Assembly (NCBI GenBank): GCA_015152455.1
Contig: SUTY01000008.1
Coordinates: 1 to 35,240 of the forward strand
Length of the DNA stretch: 35,240 nucleotides
Direction: 5' to 3'
Origin: Cyanobacteria bacterium SIG32
GTDB taxonomy: Bacteria > Cyanobacteriota > Vampirovibrionia > Gastranaerophilales > Gastranaerophilaceae
Shown: positions 10,248 to 18,211 of the stretch, one piece after another
How positions within the stretch are numbered: position 1 is the stretch's first letter
How the letters are laid out: every line of letters starts with the position of its first letter
Program-made: the position numbers and the translations under genes
Notes under the pieces: model-generated
The model's input: the letters and a program-made list of their open reading frames with translations, nothing else
Database searches by the model: none
Told to the model about the DNA's origin: nothing

Positions 10248-10528
10248 TATTTTTTATCAGTTAATTGGATTAAGTGCCATCCAAATTGAGTTTGAACAGG
10301 TTGTGATACTTCGCCAACTTCCATAGCGAATGCAGCATCTTCAAACGGTTTAACCATCATACCACGGCCAAAAAATCCTAAATCACCACCATTATAACCT
10401 GATGGGCATAATGAATTTTCTGAAGCAGCTTCTGCAAAAGATTTACCATTTTTAATTTCTTCTAACAAGCTCATCGCTTCTGATTCTGTTTTTACTAAAA
10501 TGTGACTTGCTTTAACTTCTGTTGTCAT
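10247..10528 (-). CDS. Parvulin-type (PpiC) peptidyl-prolyl isomerase, 93 aa
   Basis: KASHILVKTESEA...GGDLGFFGRGMMVKPFEDAAFAMEVGEVSQPVQTQFGWHLIQL. Start moved from 10591 to 10528 (RBS AAGGAG; promoter at 10557-10585 would leave the longer start upstream of transcription). Confidence 0.92.
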   Translation of the reverse strand: MTTEVKASHILVKTESEAMSLLEEIKNGKSFAEAASENSLCPSGYNGGDLGFFGRGMMVKPFEDAAFAMEVGEVSQPVQTQFGWHLIQLTDKK

Positions 10529-10556
10529 AATTTTAACTCCTTTTTTATACAAAGGA

Positions 10557-10585
10557 ATTATAAACCAAAATGCACACAATAACAA
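10557..10585 (-). promoter_or_regulatory. Sigma-70 promoter for the parvulin gene
   Basis: TTGTTA-N17-TATAAT on the minus strand. Confidence 0.6.
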
Positions 10586-10786
10586 GTCCAAAAAAGAAGT
10601 AAGTCCAACATATTTTAAACCAAACCGCTAAAGAAAAACTCTTATCGCAACCCCGAAAAAGTGTCTGGATACATTGAACTTACATATTCATGATAACGTT
10701 TTTTTAGGGGCATTACACCATTCTCTAGAGTAACTTTTTAGCATGAGAAAATACTTTTATATTACTAATTCTATCGAACTAGAAAA

Positions 10787-10819
10787 ATAAACAAGAGCCC
10801 CAAAAGGACTCTTGTTTAT
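10787..10819 (-). terminator. Rho-independent terminator downstream of tRNA-Gly
   Basis: Perfect 11-bp stem ATAAACAAGAG / CTCTTGTTTAT followed by a T-rich tract on the minus strand. Confidence 0.75.
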
Positions 10820-10821
10820 GG

Positions 10822-10894
10822 AGCGGAAGACGAGACTCGAACTCGCGACAGTCTGCTTGGAAGGCAGATACTCTACCAACTGAGCTACTTCCGC
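10822..10894 (-). tRNA. tRNA-Gly (TCC anticodon)
   Basis: Minus strand GCGGAAGTAGCTCAGTTGGTAGAGTATCTGCCTTCCAAGCAGACTGTCGCGAGTTCGAGTCTCGTCTTCCGCT; canonical cloverleaf, anticodon loop CTTCCAA. Confidence 0.95.
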
Positions 10895-11024
10895 AACAAG
10901 AACATAATAAAATAAACATTTTTTTTTTGCAACAACTTTATACCATTAAAAATAAAAAAAGCAGAGATATTTATTCAAAAATATGTTATAATAATAATAC
11001 AAGCATCTTGGAAGTATAAAATTT

Positions 11025-12071
11025 ATGGTAAAACCACAACCTAAAAGAATTACATCAGAAAACTACCTAAAATACTATTACGATATCCCTTACGAGGGGT
11101 CAACCTCTGCTGGCAAACCTCTAAGACGACTTCGTAATATCAGATGTCCTTATCGGGGAATTAAAATAATTTCTAGTGATGCGATAAAAGGATTTGAAAA
11201 AAATCTTGCTGAATGCAAAACTGCCGAAGAATTTGTGAATTTACTACATGGTTATACTGATTTCATGTTACCAACCGAAAAATCTATGTATGCTATTTTC
11301 AGCGATTTTGCAAATTTAAACCCAAAAGACAACCTGCAAAACTGTTTACAAATGATTTGTGACAACTGTCTTACCAGACTAAAACTTGAGGAATTTGAAG
11401 TGTTAGATGAGGTTGATGAATTATCTCGAAAACTTTCACCAAGTACGGCAATCAAACTTAGAGAAAAAACAACTCGTTGCAGACAACTGATATTAAGCAA
11501 TAGTAAAAAAGATACATTCAAACGTAAAGAATTTTTAAGTTCTTTAGAAGAAATTCAACCAAAAGAAAACGAACGTGAAATTTTCATTGAAATCAAGACA
11601 AAAGCTCTATTTTTGCCAACATCAGAAAGTAGTAAAAATGCGTTTATCGTAAAGTATTGCAAAAGAAAACAACCTGAAATCGCACGTCGCATATTTATTG
11701 CATCAACTGCATCTATTGAGCACGTAACACCAGCATCAGCAGGTGGTATAAACTCTATTGGAAACTTTTTATTAACAACTGCAAACGGAAACAGATACCG
11801 AGAGAACATGCCCTTACATATATATATTAAAAGATTTCCTGAAATTCCAACTTACATGCAACAATATATAGATGATGTTGTAGAATCCATACATCAAGGC
11901 AAAATGCAAGGTAATGAAACATATCCTTACAAAATTAAAAAGAAACTTTTTGATGAATCAGAGGGCAGAATTTTAATAAGTCTTTCTAAATACAAATATT
12001 CTGAAGAAGATGCGGCTGAAGCAGTCAAAGAGTACGAACACAGATGGGATAAATACAAAAAGAATTATTAG
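11025..12071 (+). CDS. Uncharacterised protein with degenerate HNH-like motif
   Basis: ASIEHVTPASAGGINSIGNFLLTTANGNRYRENM resembles an HNH core; related motif in the 21317..22756 product. Confidence 0.65.
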   Translation: MVKPQPKRITSENYLKYYYDIPYEGSTSAGKPLRRLRNIRCPYRGIKIISSDAIKGFEKNLAECKTAEEFVNLLHGYTDFMLPTEKSMYAIFSDFANLNPKDNLQNCLQMICDNCLTRLKLEEFEVLDEVDELSRKLSPSTAIKLREKTTRCRQLILSNSKKDTFKRKEFLSSLEEIQPKENEREIFIEIKTKALFLPTSESSKNAFIVKYCKRKQPEIARRIFIASTASIEHVTPASAGGINSIGNFLLTTANGNRYRENMPLHIYIKRFPEIPTYMQQYIDDVVESIHQGKMQGNETYPYKIKKKLFDESEGRILISLSKYKYSEEDAAEAVKEYEHRWDKYKKNY

Positions 12072-12100
12072 TTGCCAAAAGTTTAAAAAAATGGTAGGAT
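12072..12100 (+). promoter_or_regulatory. Sigma-70-like promoter of prepilin cassette 1
   Basis: TTGCCA (12072-12077)-N17-TAGGAT (12095-12100); aligns with 23220-23248. Confidence 0.6.
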
Positions 12101-12105
12101 AAGAG

Positions 12106-12136
12106 GTGATCAAGGTTTTAGTGACCAAGTGATCAA
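12106..12136 (+). repeat. Degenerate octamer array A (GTGAYCAA)
   Basis: GTGATCAA 12106-12113, GTGACCAA 12121-12128, GTGATCAA 12129-12136; the two latter directly adjacent. Confidence 0.65.
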
Positions 12137-12185
12137 AGTGATACATTTTAAGGTTGGAAGATCCAACAGAATAGGAGATCGTAGT

Positions 12186-12236
12186 ATGTTAAAAAGTGAA
12201 GCTATGACTGGCTTTAAGACCTTAGGGGGGGGGTAG
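12186..12236 (+). CDS. Micro-ORF MLKSEAMTGFKTLGGG* ending in G9-TAG; candidate phase-variable 5' end of the prepilin gene
   Basis: AGGAG RBS at 12173-12177, ATG 12186, G9 at 12225-12233, TAG 12234-12236; G8 would open the frame into the prepilin. Confidence 0.5.
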   Translation: MLKSEAMTGFKTLGGG

Positions 12237-12267
12237 AAACGCTCTCCTAGCAAGGCTTTCGGATGTT

Positions 12268-13281
12268 TTGGGATTATTCCCTCGCCCTATGGGAGAGGGT
12301 AAGGGTGAGGGGGCAGCATTTACTTTAGCTGAAGTCCTAATCACCTTGGCAATTATTGGCGTTGTTGCAGCAATGACAATTCCGACATTAGTTGCAAATT
12401 ATCAACAAAGATCTTGGGATACTGCATCAAGTGTTTTCAATAGAAGACTTGGTGAAGCATTGAAAATTATGAATGCTAATTCTAGTCTAGCAGGTTTTGA
12501 TTCTACTGCTGATTTTGTTGAAGAATTATCTAAACACATTAAAATAGTTAAAACATGTTCTAGTGATAAACTTACTGATTGTTTTACATCAGAAATTTTA
12601 ACTACTGCAGATCCTGTTGAAACAAGTAAGTTAAAAGCATCTAAAAATCTTTATTCAACAACAGACTATGGCACAGAAACAATTGGTGTAATGTTTGGTG
12701 ACGGAACATCTGCACTAATCGCTTACAATAAAAACGCAACAGAAGATCCATATTCAAACACAGTAGTAAGATTTTCAGGTGGACGTGATAGTGTAGCTAT
12801 GGGTACTGATGCAATATCTATTCTATATGATATTAACGGTCTAAAAACACCTAACCAAATGGATACAGGTAAGGATATAAGAGGATTAAATATTGCAATT
12901 AAAACTGGTGCTCCTTTCAAAAACCTTGGTAAAATATCAACACCAGTAGATTGTTCAACAACTGCTTCAACATCTACAGATGCAAAAATCAAAGCTGATT
13001 ATGACGCATATTGTGGACCAAATCCGTCAGGCTATTCATCTGACTACTGGGCAGGAGCTAAGAGAGCTTGCGTAGATGAAGGCATGCATTTACCAACACG
13101 ACAAGAACTCAAAGACCTCTATGCAAGAAAGGGTGAAGAAGGAATTCCAACTTCCGGCTGGTTCTGGTCTTCGTCAGAGGACAATATCTACCACGCGTGG
13201 GTACTCGACTTTGCCAGTGGGGAAGAGCCCATCAGCTACAAGGGCGACAACAACGATTACGTGTTGTGCTTAGGTAATTAA
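12268..13281 (+). CDS. Type IV prepilin-like protein with DUF1566/Lcl_C-like (C-type lectin fold) C-terminus; true start uncertain
   Basis: GAA^FTLAEVLITLAIIGVVAAMTIPTL prepilin signature; C-terminus GMHLPTRQELKDLY...SGWFWSSSEDNIYHAWVLDFASG...DYVLCLGN. ORF-track start is a TTG without RBS; alternatives are ATG 12289 or fusion to ATG 12186. Confidence 0.85.
   Translation: MGLFPRPMGEGKGEGAAFTLAEVLITLAIIGVVAAMTIPTLVANYQQRSWDTASSVFNRRLGEALKIMNANSSLAGFDSTADFVEELSKHIKIVKTCSSDKLTDCFTSEILTTADPVETSKLKASKNLYSTTDYGTETIGVMFGDGTSALIAYNKNATEDPYSNTVVRFSGGRDSVAMGTDAISILYDINGLKTPNQMDTGKDIRGLNIAIKTGAPFKNLGKISTPVDCSTTASTSTDAKIKADYDAYCGPNPSGYSSDYWAGAKRACVDEGMHLPTRQELKDLYARKGEEGIPTSGWFWSSSEDNIYHAWVLDFASGEEPISYKGDNNDYVLCLGN
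12291..12313 (+). other. G-quadruplex motif in the prepilin leader coding strand
   Basis: GGGAGAGGGTAAGGGTGAGGGGG: four G>=3 runs with 3-nt loops. Confidence 0.6.
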
Positions 13282-13303
13282 AATCACCTATTTCCCAATT
13301 TTT

Positions 13304-13328
13304 CCTCGGCCCTTTCAAGGGGCCGAGG
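13304..13328 (+). other. GC-rich hairpin just downstream of the prepilin-lectin stop codon
   Basis: CCTCGGCCC / GGGCCGAGG 9-bp stem, loop TTTCAAG, no T-tract; overlaps palindrome GGGGAATATTCCCC (13327-13340). Confidence 0.7.
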
Positions 13329-13380
13329 GGAATATTCCCCACAAAAATCAAAGTTAGACTTTACAAAAAAAATATTTTGC

Positions 13381-13420
13381 GTTGAATAGTTAAAAAGTTT
13401 AAAGGTTGAATGGTTTGATA
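13381..13420 (+). repeat. Degenerate octamer array B (GTTNRAWR x5)
   Basis: GTTGAATA|GTTAAAAA|GTTTAAAG|GTTGAATG|GTTTGATA, five consecutive in-phase octamers. Confidence 0.5.
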
Positions 13421-13443
13421 TTATAACTTTTTCAATAAAATAC

Positions 13444-13472
13444 AGGTCAGAATTTCGGTTCTGACCTTTTTT
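13444..13472 (+). terminator. Rho-independent terminator
   Basis: AGGTCAGAA-TTTCGG-TTCTGACCT then T-run. Confidence 0.85.
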
Positions 13473-13525
13473 GATATCCTATTAACTTATTTACTTATCT
13501 AATCTATTTATGCTATTCTGATTTT

Positions 13526-15391
13526 ATGAAATGGGTTGTGTATATTATTTTAGTTTTGGTGATAGTTATGGGACTATTAAAGTCTTGTATTAATCGTGAT
13601 ATTCCAGAAACAACAAGTTTTCAAAACACAATTCAAACAACCAAAGAAATAATTTATCCTGAAGATCAAAAAACTATAACCATTGACGGTGTTGATTATT
13701 TGCAATCTCAAGCTCCTGTTGGCAATTTTGGAGGAGCATTAACATCTTCAACAATCGGAGAAGGTCCAAAAACATTTAATCCGTTTAATTCAAAAGATAA
13801 TATCTCAAGCATAATGTCAGAAATAATGTACGACGGTCTTTTGACAACTCACCCAATTTCAGGTCAACCAATTCCAAAACTTGCAAAATCTTTCACAATT
13901 TCTGACGACGGCAAAGACTACATAATTAATTTACGCAAAGGACTCAAATGGTCAGACGGTAAACCAATTACCGCAGATGACGTTGTTTTCACCTGGCGTG
14001 ACATAATTTTTGCTGGATTTGGAAATACTTCTACCAGAGATTCGATAATAATTGACGGCAAACTTCCTACAGTAGAAAAAATAGACAACTATACAGTAAA
14101 ATTCACAACCCCAAAACCTTACGCACCTTTCGTAAGAATGCTTTCTACTCCAATTGCACCTAAACATATTTTCATGCCTGCAGTTAAAAAAGGTACTGAA
14201 TATTTTGAAACTTTCCTGTCAACAAATACAAGACCTCGAGATTTTGTAATTTCAGGAGCTTTTAAACTCAAAGAATACGTGCCTGCACAACGTGTTGTTT
14301 ATGAACGAAACCCCAATTACTACATCATAAACAAAGATAACAAAAAATTGCCATACCTCGACAAACTTGTATATTTGATAGTTGGCGATTTGAATAATGA
14401 AGTCTTAAAATTTGAAGCGAAAGAAATTGACACAATCAGCCTACAAGGTTCTAAAGTCGCACGATACAAAGCAATGGAATCATATTCTGATTTTACAATA
14501 CATAATCTTGGCCCTGATACAGGAACAATGTACTTGGCTATGAATTTGAATAATCGCAAAAATGACAAAGGCGAATTTTATGTAAAACCTGAAAAACAAA
14601 TTTGGTTTCAAGATGTTAATTTCCGTCGTGCCGTTGATCTCGTGGTTGACAGAAAAAACATTGTTTTAAATATTGCAAACGGAATCGGCGCACCTTTATT
14701 TACTGCGGAAAGTCTAAACTCAATTTTCTTAAACAAAAATCTACAACCTTATGACAAAAACATAGACAAAGCCAAAGAACTTTTAAAACAATCAAACTTT
14801 TCTTGGGATAAAAACGGACAACTATATGACAAGTTTGGCAACCGCGTTGAATTCGATATGCTGACTAATGCTGGTAATACAGAGCGTGAGGCAATCGGAG
14901 TTATGGTGAAACAAGACTTAGAAGATTTGGGAATGAAAGTTAATTTCAAACCTATAGAATTCAATTCTCTTGTAAATAAACTTGTGAATACTCTTGATTG
15001 GGACATGGTGATAATGGGCTTTACAGGCTCTCCAATAGAACCAAATGGCGGTAAAAACGTTATGATGTCTGATGGAACTCTACACGTTTATAATATGAGA
15101 TTAGCTAAAGATAAAAATTCTCCTCGTTATAATTTTGAAAAACGTATTGACGAATTATTCACCAAAGGAGCCTTGGCTACTAAATTTGAAGACAGAAAAA
15201 AATATTATGACGAATATCAACAAATAATTTATGATGAAAAACCTTTTATTTACTTGTATGCACCAACAAGAATTATCGCAATTAGAAATAAATTCAAAAA
15301 CATATTTCCAACTTCCTTGGGTGGTGTAACATATAACATAGAAGAAATATTTATTGATAACGAAATTCAAAATGACAAGAGGTCAAAATAA
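13526..15391 (+). CDS. Peptide ABC transporter substrate-binding protein (SBP_bac_5 / OppA-DppA family)
   Basis: LAKSFTISDDGKDYIINLRKGLKWSDGKPITADDVVFTWRD, VDLVVDRKNIV; hydrophobic N-terminus. Confidence 0.93.
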   Translation: MKWVVYIILVLVIVMGLLKSCINRDIPETTSFQNTIQTTKEIIYPEDQKTITIDGVDYLQSQAPVGNFGGALTSSTIGEGPKTFNPFNSKDNISSIMSEIMYDGLLTTHPISGQPIPKLAKSFTISDDGKDYIINLRKGLKWSDGKPITADDVVFTWRDIIFAGFGNTSTRDSIIIDGKLPTVEKIDNYTVKFTTPKPYAPFVRMLSTPIAPKHIFMPAVKKGTEYFETFLSTNTRPRDFVISGAFKLKEYVPAQRVVYERNPNYYIINKDNKKLPYLDKLVYLIVGDLNNEVLKFEAKEIDTISLQGSKVARYKAMESYSDFTIHNLGPDTGTMYLAMNLNNRKNDKGEFYVKPEKQIWFQDVNFRRAVDLVVDRKNIVLNIANGIGAPLFTAESLNSIFLNKNLQPYDKNIDKAKELLKQSNFSWDKNGQLYDKFGNRVEFDMLTNAGNTEREAIGVMVKQDLEDLGMKVNFKPIEFNSLVNKLVNTLDWDMVIMGFTGSPIEPNGGKNVMMSDGTLHVYNMRLAKDKNSPRYNFEKRIDELFTKGALATKFEDRKKYYDEYQQIIYDEKPFIYLYAPTRIIAIRNKFKNIFPTSLGGVTYNIEEIFIDNEIQNDKRSK

Positions 15392-16363
15392 GTGGACATA
15401 CTAAAATACATACTGAAACGAATACTACAAACTATACCGCTACTTATCATAGTATCGTTAATTAGTTTTTTCATAATTCGACTTTCGCCTGTTGATCCTC
15501 TTGCAGAACTTAGATTAAATCCGTCAGTATCTCAAGAAACCTTAGAACGTGAAACACAAAGATTAGGATTAGATAAACCAATTATCGTACAATATGGCAA
15601 ATGGGCAAAATCATTTGTTAAGGGCGATTTAGGCATAACATCAAACGGCGAAAAGGTTAGTACCAAATTAAAAGAAAGAATTCCAAACACATTACTTTTA
15701 ACAACAATAGTAATCCTTTTAACCTGGCTTGTTGGTGTACCTCTGGGAATACTTGCCGCTTTAAAATGGAAAACTCCTACAGATAAAGTTTTAACCGTAT
15801 TAACAAGTATAGGCATGGCAATTCCTTCATTTTTCTTTGCGGTATTACTTTTGATTTTTGCCGTCAGGACTGGTTGGTTCCCTATAGGAGGTTTAACAAG
15901 TGCAAATTTTGCAGATATGGGATTTTTTGCCCAAGTTGCAGATATTGCTCATCACTTATTTTTGCCTGTAATTGTATTGTTCACAATTTCACTGGCTGGA
16001 CTTCAAAGACAAATGCGAGCAAATATGCTAGATGTATTAGATAGCGAATATGTAAAATTTGCAAGAGCCAAAGGTTTAAGTGAAGTTCAAGTTGTATATA
16101 AACACGCTTTGAGAAACGCAGTAAACCCTCTAATCACACTTTTGGGATTTGAATTTGCTGGGCTGTTAAGTGGTGCAGCTTTAACAGAATACGTATTCCA
16201 ATACCCTGGTTTGGGCAGATTAATTTTGGAGGCAGTATTAAAATCTGACATCAATTTAGTTATGGCATCTTTGATGATGGGTGCAATTATGCTTGTATTA
16301 GGCAACTTAATTGCAGATATTTTACTTATCATTACAGATCCAAGGATTAGGGTGAAAGCATGA
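15392..16363 (+). CDS. Peptide ABC transporter permease (DppB/OppB family)
   Basis: RILQTIPLLIIVSLISFFIIRLSPVDP...; EAA loop YVKFARAKGLSEVQVVYKHALRNAVNPLITLLG. GTG start. Confidence 0.93.
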   Translation: MDILKYILKRILQTIPLLIIVSLISFFIIRLSPVDPLAELRLNPSVSQETLERETQRLGLDKPIIVQYGKWAKSFVKGDLGITSNGEKVSTKLKERIPNTLLLTTIVILLTWLVGVPLGILAALKWKTPTDKVLTVLTSIGMAIPSFFFAVLLLIFAVRTGWFPIGGLTSANFADMGFFAQVADIAHHLFLPVIVLFTISLAGLQRQMRANMLDVLDSEYVKFARAKGLSEVQVVYKHALRNAVNPLITLLGFEFAGLLSGAALTEYVFQYPGLGRLILEAVLKSDINLVMASLMMGAIMLVLGNLIADILLIITDPRIRVKA

Positions 16364-17424
16364 GAGAAGTTTTAATTCAATTATGGAAAGATAAATTTGC
16401 TCGTATTGCTCTAATAGTCCTTGGAGTAATTTATTTGGCACTATTTTTTGCTGATTTTTTGGCACCTTATACTAAAGATTTTTCTGACAGATCAATGGCA
16501 TACGTACCTCCATCAAAAATTTTTACAATAGATGAAAATGGCAAATTCTCAAGACCTTACACATACAATTACATAAGAGAATTTGATCAACAAAATCTTG
16601 AAATGAAATACAAACTTGATCGTTCAAAAAAATATTATTTAAAGTTTTTCGCTCAAGGTCAATCATACAAATTCTTAGGTCTAATACCTATGAAACGACA
16701 CTTGGTAACTGTAGAACCTAATGGCAGACTATTTTTACTTGGTAGTGATATCAATGGACGAGATGTTTTTTCAAGACTGCTTTTTGGTGGCAGAATTTCA
16801 ATGACAATTGGGTTTTTAGCTTTATTTGTGCTATTCCCTATTGGGTTGTTATATGGTGGTATTTCAGGATATTTAGGTGGTAAAATTGATGCAATTATGA
16901 TGAGATTTGCTGAAGCTGTAATGTCTATTCCGAGCTTCTATTTGCTAATAATTTTGGCATCAATTTTACCATCAGGAATGACCAGCATACAAAGATTCAT
17001 ATTAATTGTCATAATCTTAGCCCTAATCGGTTGGGCAGGATTTGCACGTGTAGTAAGAGGGATGGTTTTATCAATTAAAAATCAAGAATTTGTTCAGGCT
17101 GCAAAATCAATAGGCCAATCAAAACTTGGCATCATAATAAAACACATTTTGCCTCAAACAACCAGCTTCGTAATCGTTGCAATGACACTATCTGTACCGT
17201 CATACATTTTGTCAGAATCTGGATTGAGCTTTTTGGGATTAGGTATTCAACAACCTGATGCCAGCTGGGGTAATATGTTAAAAGAAGCACAAGAATTCAC
17301 AAATATAATATACCGACCTTGGCTTTTAACTCCGGGATTTTTAATTTTTGTTGCAGTTTTGTCTTTTAATATGATAGGTGATACAATTAGAGATATTTTA
17401 GATCCCAAATCCAAAGTTAAATAA
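16360..17424 (+). CDS. Peptide ABC transporter permease (DppC/OppC family)
   Basis: GSDINGRDVFSRLLFGGRISM, EFVQAAKSIGQSKLGIIIKHILPQTTSFV; 4-bp overlap with the upstream permease. Confidence 0.93.
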   Translation: MREVLIQLWKDKFARIALIVLGVIYLALFFADFLAPYTKDFSDRSMAYVPPSKIFTIDENGKFSRPYTYNYIREFDQQNLEMKYKLDRSKKYYLKFFAQGQSYKFLGLIPMKRHLVTVEPNGRLFLLGSDINGRDVFSRLLFGGRISMTIGFLALFVLFPIGLLYGGISGYLGGKIDAIMMRFAEAVMSIPSFYLLIILASILPSGMTSIQRFILIVIILALIGWAGFARVVRGMVLSIKNQEFVQAAKSIGQSKLGIIIKHILPQTTSFVIVAMTLSVPSYILSESGLSFLGLGIQQPDASWGNMLKEAQEFTNIIYRPWLLTPGFLIFVAVLSFNMIGDTIRDILDPKSKVK

Positions 17425-17433
17425 GGAGAGTAT

Positions 17434-18144
17434 ATGGAATTATTAAATTTTGATTTAACCATAGTATTAAGAGTAATATCCGCATTATTGTTAGGTTTTG
17501 CAATTGGCTTAGAAAGAGAAATGACAAACAAATATGCAGGCTTAAGAACAAACATTTTGGTTTGCTTAGGAGCATGCGTATTCACAATAATATCCATATA
17601 CGGATTTCCAGCAATTACCGTTACTGCTGCCGAATACGGAACTCGAGATACCGCTCGTGTTGCTGCTCAAGTTGTAACAGGTATCGGTTTTATTGGTGGT
17701 GGCACAGTGCTAAGACATGGTGCTACTGTTTTTGGATTAACAACGGCTGCAACATTATTTATGTCCGCCGCAATAGGTATGGCATGTGGCGCAGGAATGT
17801 ATGATCTGGCTATAATTGGAACAGTCGTATGTATTATCACATTGGTATCAGTAAGACTTTTTGAAAGAAATGTTTTGGTTTCTAGTACCAAAAACACCAA
17901 AAGATTAAAGGTTGCAATTAATTGCCAAAATCAAAATGCTACACAAATTTATGATTACATTATTGATAAATACCCTCAACTAAAAGAAATTAGCAAAAAA
18001 CTAAGCAAATCAGAAGAAAACATTACAAAAATTACTGTTATATTAGATGTTAAATCTAAAACACCTATGAAATCAATGTACAAAGAATTTCAAGCATTTG
18101 AAGGCGTTGAATCTATTTCAATTCAAGAATTTAATGAAGCATAA
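17434..18144 (+). CDS. MgtC/SapB family membrane protein
   Basis: LLLGFAIGLEREMTNKYAGLRTNILVCLGACVFTI, RVAAQVVTGIGFIGGGTVLRHG...GLTTAATLFMSAAIGMACGAGMY. Confidence 0.93.
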   Translation: MELLNFDLTIVLRVISALLLGFAIGLEREMTNKYAGLRTNILVCLGACVFTIISIYGFPAITVTAAEYGTRDTARVAAQVVTGIGFIGGGTVLRHGATVFGLTTAATLFMSAAIGMACGAGMYDLAIIGTVVCIITLVSVRLFERNVLVSSTKNTKRLKVAINCQNQNATQIYDYIIDKYPQLKEISKKLSKSEENITKITVILDVKSKTPMKSMYKEFQAFEGVESISIQEFNEA

Positions 18145-18150
18145 TAATAT

Positions 18151-18179
18151 TTGCCAATTCTGAATATTTTTGCTAAAAT
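18151..18179 (+). promoter_or_regulatory. Sigma-70 promoter upstream of yebC
   Basis: TTGCCA-N17-TAAAAT. Confidence 0.6.
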
Positions 18180-18211
18180 AAGTCCATAGACACTATTAGA
18201 GAGGAAAATTT

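Noticed and set aside
10592-10786. Small RNA gene in the intergenic region between parvulin and tRNA-Gly
   Set aside because: No recognisable conserved RNA structure; only the parvulin promoter and tRNA terminator are supported.
12100-12140. CRISPR array
   Set aside because: The repeats are 8-bp, degenerate and mostly spacerless; no cas genes present.
12152-12167. Small hairpin GTTGGA-AGA-TCCAAC as a riboswitch
   Set aside because: Only a 6-bp stem with no extended structure or known aptamer similarity.
13076-13273. Overlapping +1-frame ORF across the prepilin lectin tail (MKACIYQHDK...)
   Set aside because: Low-complexity translation with no RBS; the DUF1566-like frame explains the sequence.
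13060-13340. A complete DGR cassette (RT, template repeat, accessory gene) in this window
   Set aside because: No ORF shows reverse-transcriptase motifs and I found no second copy of the candidate variable region; only a remote-target hypothesis is kept.
13526-17424. Complete Opp/Dpp transporter operon
   Set aside because: Only the SBP and two permeases are present; no ATPase gene is adjacent, so the ATP-binding subunits must be elsewhere. Not treated as novel.
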